A stretch of 64,000 bases of DNA from Crocodylus rhombifer (Eukaryota; Chordata; Crocodylia; Crocodylidae): assembly GCA_038503035.1 (NCBI GenBank), contig JAVSML010000995.1:124001-188000 (forward strand), written 5' to 3'. The position numbers and the translations under genes are program-made. Positions 1 to 10,676 of the stretch are shown here, piece after piece; position 1 is the first letter of the stretch, and each line of letters starts with the position of its first letter. The notes under the pieces were generated by a model, which was not told where the DNA came from, ran no database searches, and saw only the letters and a list, made by a program, of their open reading frames with translations.

Positions 1-29
1 GTTTGTGTTTGCTTTTTTATTATTGTTAG

Positions 30-106
30 GCAGCAATACGGAAGGAACTGAATGAATTTAAAAGCACAGAAATGGAAGTACATGAAGAAAGTCGACAGTT
101 TACAAG
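30..106 (+). CDS. PHACTR2: PHACTR2 penultimate coding exon (partial gene)
   Basis: The exon reads AAIRKELNEFKSTEMEVHEE and then SRQFT, followed by two bases of an Arg codon. It is bounded by a TTAG acceptor (28-29) and a GTAAGT donor at 107. This is the C-terminal end of the phosphatase and actin regulator (PHACTR) family. These proteins carry RPEL repeats that bind G-actin and a C-terminal segment that binds protein phosphatase 1. The family tail is strongly conserved between paralogues, so the exon alone does not separate PHACTR1 to 4. The choice of PHACTR2 rests on LTV1 lying next on the same strand. The RPEL exons and the gene start lie upstream of the window. Confidence 0.88.
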
Positions 107-1611
107 GTAAGTAGATGTACCTTTTCCAAAAGGCCAAAAGAAAATAACCATGATATATGGTAGGCTTGGCCCTTCTAAGATTGGCAGTGATAATACTTTG
201 CAACAGATTATTTGAAGCTTTTCAGGCAGGATTTCATTTTTGCTGATTAAAATCATAGAGATTAACCACTGGATTGGGCAAAATGGATCAAATTCTAAAT
301 GGGAAAGATTGTTTTGAAATCCAAAAAATAATCCTTCCACACTGATTTCATTGAATTCAACATAAACCAGATGAAATTAAGAACCTGCATGTGTGTGAGA
401 CCTGTTCCCACAGACCATTAGGAGGTGCTCTCAGCGTAAGAATCAAGACAGTGGTCTGGCAAACCTCACAAAGTTCTTCATCAGTCTGGCAACTAACAGA
501 GCTGCATACCCATTTTATTCAATGACGATTTAATGGAAAAACAGCAGAGGAAGCAGAGGCCAAGACCCAGAGCACCCATCCTTTCATAGCAGGCCACATA
601 ATAAGGCTGATTGCACTGGCCACATAATAAGGCTGACTCACTTTCCTGTCCTACAGATATTCTCCTCCTGGCTGTCCAGTGGCCTACCTTCAAGAGGCAG
701 GGAGGAAGGTACTCTTGGTCCTGCCCATTCCACAGCCTATTGGTGAGAGCATTTTCCTAGGACGTAGGAGATGTGGGTTCAAACCCCCTCAGGCTGAGGA
801 TGCGGGGTTGTCTGAAACCTATGTCTCCCAGGTCTTGGGAAAATTTCCTAACCCATAGGCTACTGAGCTAAAAGGCAGAAGAGCCCTTGTTTTCCTTTCC
901 ATCAGACAGGTGTTGATCTCTTTTTTACTCCATGTTTCAGGGACTAAACAGATTTATGTGCCTTCTGAGGTAGAACAGGATTGCAACACAGTGGCCATAG
1001 GAGATCCCTTCTGAGCATGCCCAGAAGGACAAGTCCAGTTGCACAGGTGGGGGTAGGATCTAAAATCTTTATAAATGGTTCTAAGTGCTATTTGCATGTC
1101 TAATTTTAGGATGCTAAGTAGCACTTAGCCACCAAAGGGGAGAATTGGTTTTGAGTCCAGATCTGGAAAATCACTATCTTCTAAACCCCAAAGTGTGACC
1201 TTTGGACCAAACATAGCCCAGAAGTCCCTTTGATATAGCTAGTGGCCAGTAATATTTTTTTTGGACGGTACCAAGGGTTCCCAAAGTTTGGCCCACAGGC
1301 TAAATGCAGCCAACAGGTCTGTTTGTGGCTGCCAGGACTGCCCCTTTGAAATGGCTCTTCAGGGGCAAAACTTTGGGAATCCCTGATCTAAACCCTATTT
1401 CCCCATCCTACATTTAAATGATGCACAAATACCTACAGTGTTTAGTGCTTATAATTTGGGATTCTAGTTCCACTTGTGGTGAAATTGGATTGCTATGAGT
1501 GTGTACTTGATAGAAGTAAAAGGGAGGAAGAGGACAATGACCCTCACACCTTTTAACCCAGTGGCCAGTACACTTACCCAGAGACTGCCTCAGACATTTT
1601 TTTTCTGACAG
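107..1611 (+). other. PHACTR2 last intron, 5' part
   Basis: Ordinary intronic sequence with no exon that I can recognise. It includes a 120-bp inverted-repeat pair at about 1269-1388, listed separately. No open frame here resembles a protein I know. Confidence 0.6.
1269..1388. repeat. Miniature TIR element, hAT-like, degraded
   Basis: The left end CAAGGGTTCCCAAAGTTTGG is mirrored at the right end by GCAAAACTTTGGGAATCCCT, giving terminal inverted repeats of about 20 bp. The interior is about 80 bp. I could not find a convincing 8-bp target duplication, so the class is inferred from the terminus type (CAA/CAG...CTG). Confidence 0.5.
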
Positions 1612-2850
1612 TTAAGGCCAGGAAAGTAGCCTGGACTGAACTGACCAGCGAAGTGGTTTAATTCCACTCCGCTCCCTGTCCCACTGGCAGGGACCTGAGT
1701 TGGGGTCGGTCAGGTGCTCCCCCCTTTCTGCTGCAGTGGTGGGGCTGGGCACAGCCAGACTCTGGCCGACATGGCCCCTTGAGGCAGAGGAGGCAGGGAG
1801 GGGGTTATTCCCCCCTCTGCCTCCTCTGCCCCTGGGGGACCGTAGCTGGGATCTGCCTGCCCCAGCTGCTGCTGCTTGCTCCCTGCTTGAGGCAAGTGGC
1901 AGAATAAGCCCCCTCCTGCCCCTTCCACCAGACACCAGAGGGAGGGGAGAATAACCCCCCTCCCTGCCCTCACCTAAGGGGACCTGCTGGTCAGGCTCTG
2001 GGGCAGGGTTATTCTGCCGTCTGCCCCCAGGGCACCGTGGTGGAGTTTGCCTGCCACCACTGCCGCCATTCGCTCTGTGCCCGGGGCAAGCGGTGGAATA
2101 AGCCCCATCTACCCCGGATGCCGGAGGCAGGAGGGGGCTTATTCTGCCACTTTCCCTGGGCACAGAGTGAGCGGCAGTGTTTGTGGAGGTCAGACCCTGC
2201 TGCAGTCCCTCAGAAGCAGAGGGGAGAATAACCCTGTTCCCTGCCCCCAGCCTAAAGGGCCTTGCTGGCTGGCATCTAGCTCCACCCCCTGGAGCGGTGA
2301 GGGGGGGAGCGAACATGATGAGGGTAGTAGGGGAAGGGGTAGGAGGGTGCTTATACCACCTCTTGCCCCAAGCAGGGAGCGAGCAGCGGCAGTTGGGGTT
2401 GGCAGACCCAGCTGTGGTACCACAGGAGCAAAAGGGGTAGAGGGGGGAGTAACCCCCCTTCCTGCCCCCTTTGCCTCAGGGGGCCATGCTGGCCAGTGTG
2501 TGGCCATGCCCAGTCCCACTGCTGCAGCAGCAAGCAGGGGGAGCTCCCGGTGGACCCAGGCTTAGGTCCCTGCTGGTGGGACAGGGAGTGGGGAAACCTT
2601 TTTTTTTTTTTTTTTTTTTTTCTGTTTTTTTGCACCGGTCCTGGAAGCACTGCAATACCAGGTCAATGCATGGAGTGGATGGAGCACGCTCCGGTTCCAC
2701 CACCCAATACCAAAAAGAATCTGCTCAATATAGACCTCCTATGGAGGACATATCAGAGACAAGTACCCTGGGGAGCTTGCCTACGTGGTCACGCTGCTTC
2801 CCCTGCCAGGTAAGTCACTGGCCAGTTCAGTCCAGGCTACTGCTTGGGCT
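1612..2850. repeat. GC-rich foldback element with long inverted arms
   Basis: The left arm (about 1617-1890) reappears reverse-complemented at about 2362-2598. Examples are the CTCCCTGTCCCAC...CAGGGACCT block near 1672 against AGGTCCCTG...GTGGGACAGGGAG near 2563, and the TGCTCGCTCCCTGCTTG type block. A further arm piece (AGTAGCCTGGACTGAACT) pairs with 2825-2850. The interior is a mosaic of GGTTATTC/GAATAACC palindromes. Overlapping ORFs of up to 234 codons on both strands are by-products of GC content. The right arm is interrupted by an snRNA-derived retropseudogene (2599-2815). The transposon class is not proven because I saw no clear target duplication. Confidence 0.7.
2599..2815 (-). pseudogene. 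Chimeric U1-U2 snRNA retropseudogene with oligo(A) tail
   Basis: Read on the minus strand, the copy starts with ACTTACCTGGCAGGGG (about 2815-2800), the 5' end of U1 snRNA with the 5' splice-site pairing sequence. It continues as diverged U1 stem-loop I to a CCCAGGG at about nt 50 of U1. Near 2760 it switches to U2 snRNA: TCTGATATGTCCTCC, then a diverged central part, then the 3' stem-loops (GGAGCGTGCTCCATCCACTCC, GACCTGGTATTGCAGTGC, GGACCGGTGCA). It ends in an oligo(A) tail (poly-T at 2599-2621 on the plus strand, with a second T run to 2631). U2 is therefore truncated at its 5' end by about 45 nt and replaced by U1. Divergence from functional snRNAs is high and no snRNA promoter elements are expected. 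Identification is from memory of the conserved U1 and U2 sequences. Confidence 0.85.
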
Positions 2851-2935
2851 GGCCATGCCCCCACCGTTGGACCAGTCAGCAGAGAAATGCAGGTTGGTGC
2901 TGGTGGGAGGCGGGGGGGGGGGGGGGACAGGAGGG

Positions 2936-3304
2936 AATAAACTTCTTCCCTGCTCCCTTTGGGATCAGTGTCTGTCCAGACCCCGCCCCTACCTGTCCCT
3001 GGCTGGGGACCAGAGTGTCAGGGCCAGCCCTGCTCTGCTGGAGCAGAGAGCCCAACCTAGAAAGCATGCTGGGATGCTGGGGACTCTAGTTTAACTTAAA
3101 CCAGGAAGGGGTCTGGGACAGACATTGCATAATCCAGTTTGACCCAAATCAGTTAAGTTTGATACTACATTCAACCAGGTTTATCTCAAACCAATTTTGC
3201 CCATTTTGAAACTGGTTTATGTGCACTGAACTTATGTTCTGTTACAGGTTTAAACCAGTTTCTCATCACTTAAACTGGTTTATATGTAATGTCTGTCCTA
3301 GCCC
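2936..3304 (+). repeat. AAACTGGTTTA-rich TIR repeat, copy 1
   Basis: Contains repeated palindromic AAACTGGTTTA / AAACCAGTTT units and the signature GGGACAGACATTGCATA near 3115 opposed by TATGTAATGTCTGTCCT at its right end, so the AT-rich core has inverted ends. A diverged GC-rich segment with AGAAAGCATGCTGGGATGCT precedes it. The same arrangement occurs at 46848-47100 (plus) and 52588-53000 (minus). A G-homopolymer lies just before it near 2911-2926. The core resembles a non-autonomous DNA transposon; the superfamily is unassigned. Confidence 0.65.
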
Positions 3305-4658
3305 ATAAGTCCAGCCAGACAAGCTGTATAAAGAATAGCATGAGGAATTGCTGCATGAGAAATAGCAAGCCGGAAAAGTACCCGTCCTCATTTTCTCTGA
3401 TTAGCTTGCAACAGAAAGAAGTGATTATGCTAAATAAGCAAAGAAATGATAGAGAAAAATTATTGTTAGTAAGAGCAGAAGCAGCCCCCAGACACTGAGA
3501 ATCACTTGCAATGCTGGAGGTAAGAAAAGAGGTTGAATCTCCATGATGCTGTTTTGTTAAAAGAAATATTACTGATGTAACTCACTACTAACCTTGGAGT
3601 GAAAAAGCAAAAATTTAAATTTAGCTTAATAGAACCATGGACAAGTGACTCAAGAGTAGAGAATAAATTATTCATTTTTAAAAAATGAATCACTGAGGAA
3701 ATACAAAGTAAAAGTGATTTGCAGTGGCAGCTGGTCAGAACAGATTTACTTATGAAATTATTGGTAGGATGAAAAGATAAGGGAACTGTTTATTATAGCT
3801 GCTAATCTGTTTCCACAGCTCTCTAGCATTGCCCACATTTGATACTGAGCTGTAAAGAAGAAAGCCGTTGACATTTATTTGTCCATAATGTATTATAATG
3901 CATAAGGATTAAAGCTTTCCTTTTGGTCCTGATATTTTTTTTGGGGATTACATTAGAAATGGTGTGAGGAAACAAGAAAGTAGATTCTTCCAAAAAAAAC
4001 AAACCCAAACCTTCAGACTTGGGAAGGTGATAATAGTTAATATTTATAAAGTGCACCTAATAATAATTCATGTATCACTACTTTTAAAACTCTTCACTCT
4101 CACACAAGATTCATCCTTAACCTCTGCAGTTGTTAAACATCATTCTGATCAATACAGATAAAAAGCATACCTCCGCCTTTACAAGACACCATATTCTCCC
4201 AGTTGTTTACATAGCATGTGAATATCAAGTTTTGCATTTTGCCCTTATCTGAAAAAATCATATAAATATGAAAGGTACAATATCATGGTGGCCTGTCTTG
4301 CTTTGTCAGGAAATGTCTCCATGTGTCAGAAAAAACATATGATTTTATCTACCCAAACTGAGAGATTTTGTCTCCTTTGGATGAACTATTCATAATATTA
4401 TTTTTAAAGCAGATGCTTCTTTCATTTTTTTTCATGGGTGTGTGTCCCTGTCAAACAATTTAAACCAAACTTCTTAAGTCTGATGATAGTTTCATTACCT
4501 GGCATGGGGGGCTTGTCTTAAATTTTAGTTGGCACAAATTACTGCTGCTAAGGAATAACTGTGTTAAGTCAAAAGAAATAAACCAGTGTCATGTCATTGT
4601 CAGGTCCTATGCCATTACTGAATGAAACAACATCTTTGTATTTGATTTCCTATTTCAG
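3305..4658 (+). other. PHACTR2 last intron, 3' part
   Basis: AT-rich intronic sequence ending in the polypyrimidine tract and TTTCAG acceptor at 4651-4658. I see no repeats or exons that I can name. Confidence 0.6.
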
Positions 4659-4674
4659 ATTTCATCGCCCATAA
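4659..4674 (+). CDS. PHACTR2: PHACTR2 last coding exon (16 coding nt)
   Basis: After a TATTTCAG acceptor, the single A completes the split Arg codon (AG|A). TTT CAT CGC CCA TAA then gives F-H-R-P-stop. The FHRP ending is the usual terminus of PHACTR proteins and belongs to the PP1-binding C-terminus. Only 16 nt of this exon are coding, too short for ORF finders; it was found by searching for the expected end in the correct phase. It is separated from the previous exon by a 4552-nt intron (107-4658). Confidence 0.9.
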
Positions 4675-6247
4675 TTATTTGACAGTATCCTTTGTTTATA
4701 TACTAATTTCCTTTGGGGAAATCATTGCGTCCTGAAGACCTAAGATTGCACTGGAACTGGATCAAGTGTGAGTGTGTGTTGCAGCTTATCCTAAGGTTAA
4801 TGAAGGATGTGGCTCTCATCTTCGTCACAGAACCAGAGTTTTGACTGGGAGGAGAACCCAGAAAAAGTATTCCTTTTTAACTAACCAGCGTTTTGATGGT
4901 AAGAGAGACTGTCTTCCTGTGACAAGCTCGTGTGGATAGTCAAATGATTTTTCGTCTGAGCTTGATGAGACAGGAATTGCTGAAGACAATCGTTTGGCAG
5001 CCTGTTGCCAGGCACTCATCAGACTTTATACCATGGTGACTGAGGGAAATTGTGTGGAACAGGAAGAGTGAATGAGAGCGAGAGAGAGAGGGAGTGTGTG
5101 AAAGAGAGTGAGTGAGATTTCATGTGTCAGTTAACAGAGAAAAAGTTAGATCAAAGGTAGCAAATTCTTTATGGAACAGTTTTAATGATATATTTGGTCA
5201 GTGGAAGGAGAAAGTTTGTAAATCCAAGAGCTTGAGCAACTGCACTTACGTTTTTTGAGAGATCTCAGCCTGTCTCACCAAGGCAGTAAACCATCAAGTC
5301 CTAATTTCGTAAGTACTTTAGTGAAATACAGTCATTTTTGTGGTGCCAGTGAACCCAGTTGCCAGAAATTACTCTTGGTATAATTCAGATGTATTTTTTA
5401 AAATTCTGACAAGCATGCTTGAAGAAAATACATTGAATGCTCATATAGAATAGCTAAATATGCTTTTCATTTTTAATGCCATTATACCTTGGATCCTCCC
5501 TGATTATGCATCAGAATTAAATGGGCAGGATTATAAGGCAAAATGTGATGTGATGAGTGCAATGAAAGGATTCAGGTTTAAAAATACTCCTTTGTCTGTT
5601 GCTCCACTTACTGTCAAAAAGGTGGTATGAGCCTCTGTGGCAGACAGTATCGACAATCGTAACATCATTTGAATCCAAAACTGAAATCAGGCATAGATTT
5701 CCTTACAAAGGTTAGGCAACCACTTCTTAGTTTAAGAGCTGTGTTAGATGGATCCCTTGGATTGCTTCTGGAAAGAATTAACTTGTGGATCAATGCGTCT
5801 TCAACAAGGGCCTTGTAAAGGCTACAGAAAATCCTTAAAATGTCTACAGCCTATTTTTGTTGTGTGTGAAGAATGCTCCTTAGCTCTGCAGTTTTTTATA
5901 CTATCTTGGAATTGTATTTGTGAATACAGTACTATTAAAATTAAATGGTATGGAGTATGAAAGGCAATATGTGCTTTTGTTATGTTGCCCTAAGGCCAAT
6001 TACAAGCCTATGGCATTGTTTACACTAAGAAATTCTCTGTCTTTCTTATATAGCACTTATTTATCCTTTGATTAATGTACACAATGATTTTTCTGGGCCT
6101 GGAATTCATGTAAGCATACATGTAATGCAGTATTACAGTATATATACTATTTATCCTTTTTAATGTGTGTACATATTACAATTTATTTTTGTCTTTCATG
6201 TGCCCTGTTTAGTTTCTAATTATGAAAAATGAGTATTTTTTTCAGGC

Positions 6248-6253
6248 AATAAA
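6248..6253 (+). terminator. Candidate proximal poly(A) signal of PHACTR2
   Basis: AATAAA about 1.57 kb after the stop, followed within 20 nt by a TGTGTAGTGATTTTT-like GU/U-rich stretch. It would give a short 3' UTR isoform. Confidence 0.4.
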
Positions 6254-9200
6254 AGTTCTGTGTAGTGATTTTTACCTCAGAACCTGTAACAGATTCTTGT
6301 GGAGTGTTTTTAGTGTATAAACTTAAGGATTGTTGTTTTAGATGTCAGCCTAAAGGCAGGAATGCAATTAGATGCTAAAATTAGATTGCACTCTTTACTG
6401 ATATTTACAAGGCCAGGTTTACGTAAATGTGATGGATTATTTTAGTAAAGAGCATTCAAGTAACAGGAGGGTGCTTTTCATCAGCTGGCGTTCTATTTCT
6501 TTTTAAATAGGTTGATGCAAACATTTCAAGGAAGTAGATTGATGTGACCTACAGAAGCACTTATATTTTATGAAAAACCCTACAGAATCATGGGTATGAA
6601 CCCCTAAAATATCAGTAACCCAGTGAAACAACCACTTATAAGCTTGCAGAAAGTAAAAATAACATCATTCCACCTTAAATGCAGTCAGTTAGATGTTTTA
6701 AGAACAATTAATAGGAAACAATTTAGGGTCTGCAATGCCATCATTTTGTAAATGGAAAAGCATCATTTTTTACATCAAGGAAATAATGAAGATGTATTTG
6801 CTCACACTAACTGATAGAGAAATGCACAGACCATAAGTTTTAAGTTTTTTAGTCAGTACCTCTATATAATCCCTTATTTTGAGAATTTAAAACCAACCTT
6901 AAAAATGTATCTTGGATTGAAACTTGGCAGAACAACAAGACTGTGTTTGGTTCTTTGTTGCTAAACTTAAAAGGAAAGTACTGTGTAAGTGCAAGGTTTA
7001 CTGTTTTGACTCAGAGTTATATAATGCTTACTTAAAAAAAATTAAATGATAGAGATGACTGGTTTGACTGGTCCTTAATATGGGCAAGATATCACTTTTA
7101 CAGTTTTTAAGAAAGTAGCCAATATATTATATCTGGAGAAGTAGTCGTTGCACGTGCCTAGTAAGAATCTCTCAAAATGGGGACTCTTAGATCCCTTAAG
7201 TGTGTTGCTGAATCAGAACAACACACCATATGGTTTGTATTATACAAGCACAACCATCTAACCCTAGACAAGTATTTTCTTCTCTACTGTAAATAGCAAA
7301 TGGGGTGAAGGCCAAAAGCTGTAAGAATCTTCCCAAGCAATAGAAAAGTTAAGGAGATTCTAATGTGTCACAGTGATGGATGAACCAAGTTACTTTTGCC
7401 ATAAAGAGCTGTACCGCTTCAAATTTCAGTGATGCCTCATGATCATTTGTTATTGGTTGCCTCGGTAGCTTTTTCAACTGCTCTCATCACCAGTGAAAAA
7501 AGGATATGGTGCATTCCTAAGCTTTTAAGCGCAGGCTGCCTGCAGCTCAGATAGGAGATAAGAAGGTGAGTTCTGGAAAAGGAAAAACTAGCTGGGGAGG
7601 GCTAAGATGGCAGTTCTTAAAGCAGAAAATGAGAGTGAATATGAAAAGAGGGGAAAAGATCCCACCCTGGTGGACTCTGGTTAGAAGAAATGGGTAATAT
7701 GATCAATGTGATTATTTGTTTGCTTGTTTTAATTTCTGTCCAGCTGGAGTATTAATAGAAATCTGTGGTAGGGCATTTGACTACATCTCACTCATCTGTA
7801 TTGTGTTCAGCAATGTGACCAGATATGAATATATAGTATACGCTCATTGTAACAAACCTCCATGGGACCAGGAGAATAATTCATTAAACAAGTTGTTCAC
7901 TGTAATTGGGTTAGTCCATTTGCTGCATCAGAAAAGTGAAAAAAAATGCTTGTTAAAAGTAGGGGGGGTTATAAGCAGGGTTTGTTATAAAAACTTCTAA
8001 TGAGGGTGTGTTCTGTGTGTGTTTGTGCATGTGTGTGTACAAACAAACAGACATATATGCACATGAGACTGGAGTACTTGTTTCAAAATTCTCAGCTTTA
8101 TACCATATTCTGATCTCACTCTTGGAGGCCCCAAGCCAAACATAGGATTGGGTCCTAAATTCTTGTTTGCAGATGAGATTGAAGTGGTTCCAAAGGAGTC
8201 TAGCATCTGAGATGAAAATTGCATCTCCTTGAACATGAACTGACAGGTTTAAAAAAAAATCTGTTTCAACCCCCAAATACTTAATAGGTATACATATAGA
8301 CTAAGATAATATAAATACACATTTTAAGCCAAGTAGCTTAGCTAAAACTCATTTCAGATCAGGGCCCAAGTTATCAGGGTGGTCTCTCTGAAGTCAGGAA
8401 GACTTGCTCAGAGCAATCAGCCGTATCATGGCTTGTTTGCAGAATCAGGAGCTAAGTTTAAGGTTCCTTGTGTCCCCCGCTGTAGCTGACATCACTGACT
8501 CTTGGAAAAATACAAAGGCTGAAGGTAATGGAGCTCCATTTTCTGCTTTGATGATACTTGTGTCCATTATTATAGAAGGAATACTGAACTCAATCGCTTT
8601 CTGGTAAAAATCTTTTCAGACCAATTCTAGAGTATGTTTATTGGCAATCAAAAAGAAAGGTGTGAAGAAAAAACATCCTCAAAAGTCAAAGGTTGTCTCC
8701 CATTCTGAGCAAGATTCTAATCTTAGCTTCATCAATATCTTGTCTTCATTCAAGAGAAAAACTCTCACTGCTATTAATATTACAACCATGTCAGAGAACT
8801 TAGTTGCAGCAGGACTGCAAATTAACCTCACAACAAATCTGGTTTGAGCAACAACTTATTGTATTATAAAATACAGATAAGGTCCATTCAGCACTACAGA
8901 CTGGAATACTGATGTAAATCTGATAACCACAGAGCTCAGTGGAAATACTCTCATTGACTTTGGTAGACGCTGCTTTTAAGCAGTTTGAACCAATGACGTC
9001 TGAGCAGTTTGAACCCTTGTGTGATTGAACCTGTAATAGAGATGGGACTTAAAACTGCCATACCAGAAAATCAAAATATTCTTAACATTACTTTTAACAC
9101 TTTCTAATTCAGTATTTTGAATTAAAATCCAGCATCTACCAGCATTGGATGTCCTGCTATATCACAAGAGCATCGTTTCATGCTTTAACATCCTTTGTAT

Positions 9201-9334
9201 ATGTATCTCAAAGAGCTTGATCTATGCAGCTGCTAGAAGTTAAAATGGAAGCATGCTCAAGATGAAAAACAAAAACATTTGCCTCCTCCCTTTAGGAGTT
9301 CCTGTATTTAGCTCCACAATGTTCATTTTTATAA

Positions 9335-9340
9335 AATAAA
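9335..9340 (+). terminator. Candidate distal poly(A) signal of PHACTR2
   Basis: AATAAA with a GU-containing tract about 10-25 nt downstream. Alternatives at 9432-9437, 11833-11838 and 12005-12010 are equally canonical, so this is one of several choices. Confidence 0.35.
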
Positions 9341-9355
9341 GCACAGTGTAATAAT

Positions 9356-10324
9356 GTTGGGACCCCAATTCTAGCTGTTCGAGGACAAGAATATTTAGAG
9401 AACCAGTTATGAAAGGTAGAATTGTGTTGTTAATAAAATATTTTAAAGATTAAATACAAAGAAAGGAAAGGTAACCCCTTTTGAAAAGCCTACATTTATT
9501 CTGTTTGAAAAGTGATATTTAAAAAAAAACTTATGAAAGTACAGATAAAAAGAGACAGAGGGATTCAGTAAAAAGAGCACGTTTCACTGTAATATTATGA
9601 GAGGTTTCTATTTGTTAATGTTAATGATTAATAAGGTCTTGTTTTATTTTGCCAGTGTCTACAACCTGCTCCAAGACTTTAAAGGAAATAGAACTCATAG
9701 CTACCAGGAAGTTGTTTTCTATTATTTTCATCCAAAAATAAATATTGCATTGTGTAGCCACAAAGGAATTAAAGATATACCATGTATATTTTTATTCTCT
9801 CATTCATTTTTTATTCAAAGTCTTTCAATAATATGTGAAATATAACCACAGTAAAACACTTTAATGACAAAGTAAAATCATACAGGACATAGCTTCTTAT
9901 CTTTTGACTAGTTTGTGCGATGGTATATGGATTTTTAACCTGTATAAATTTTGGAATTAAAAAACCTGTTTGGATCATTATTTTAGCTGGTATGACTTTG
10001 AGCAAAACAAAAATATCATGCTTAAAATATACCTACATTAGTTAGTATCCCACTCTTTTTTTATATAAAAAGCTAATTTACTGTCTTTTAAATAAGGCAC
10101 TCTGAATTTTTATTATTCTAAAAGATAAAATGAAACCTGTATGAAATACAAAGTTAAATTCAGGCAAGATATTGAACCAGCACAGCCCATGTTGCTATAT
10201 ACGAAAGAGCCAATAGCTTTTCACCACATTTTAATTTTTTTTTCTTACAGAACAAATACTCTGGGTATCAACACTGGCTGGTTAATATCAATATGCCAGA
10301 TATTCACTAGTTTTTGTGTAAAAC
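9356..10324 (+). other. AT-rich stretch, UTR or intergenic
   Basis: No gene or repeat that I can recognise. It may still be part of the PHACTR2 3' UTR if a later poly(A) site is used. Confidence 0.4.
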
Positions 10325-10676
10325 TAACAAAAGGGAATTCTTTTTCACAAGGCATGTAATTAAAGTGTATAACTCATTGCTACCAGAAGTTGTGGAAACT
10401 GTCAGTTTAGCTAGACTCAGAAAGGAACTGAACAAATTCTTGGAGAAAAGGGGCATCAGTAGCTATTGAGCATGGGAATTAGGGATACAGCCTCTGAATT
10501 AAACTGCCAAGACCTTAAATGCTGGAAGCTGTGAGCAAGGGACAGTGGAAAAAAAATCCCTGGTCATGCCCAGTTTGGTCTCCCTTTCAGCATCCACTCT
10601 CTACCACTGAGACACAGGACACTGGGCGAGATGGACCTATGGTCTGACCCAGTACATGGCAGTTCTTATGTTCTTG
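10325..10676 (+). mobile_element. CR1 LINE 3' end, 5'-truncated
   Basis: The tail includes the CR1-type block GGACCTATGGTCTGACCCAG, then ATGGCAGTTCTTATGTTCTT at its end. Upstream it has the degraded C-terminus of the reverse-transcriptase ORF, where a CATTGCTACCAGAAG stretch corresponds to the LP-E-V motif. Severe 5' truncation is typical of CR1. It may lie inside the longest PHACTR2 3' UTR form. Confidence 0.8.

Larger units (their letters stand above)
4675..9355 (+). other. PHACTR2: Probable PHACTR2 3' UTR
   Basis: Begins directly after the TAA stop. The stretch is AT-rich, poor in interspersed repeats and free of convincing ORFs, as expected of a long 3' UTR. Poly(A) signals AATAAA occur at 6248-6253 (short form) and 9335-9340, the latter followed by a GTGTAATAATGTTGGG-type GU-rich stretch. 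More candidates at 9432, 11833 and 12005 mean the transcript could end as late as about 12 kb. The exact end cannot be fixed from sequence alone. Confidence 0.5.

Noticed and set aside
1612..2316. 234-codon minus-strand ORF and overlapping plus-strand ORFs of up to 207 codons (1700-3094)
   Set aside because: They lie in a GC-rich inverted repeat that lacks stops by composition. They overlap on both strands, are rich in Pro/Gly/Arg/Ser and contain no domain.
2599..2815. Functional U2 or U1 snRNA gene
   Set aside because: Diverged, chimeric, oligo(A)-tailed and truncated; a functional gene would have neither an A tail nor the U1-U2 junction.
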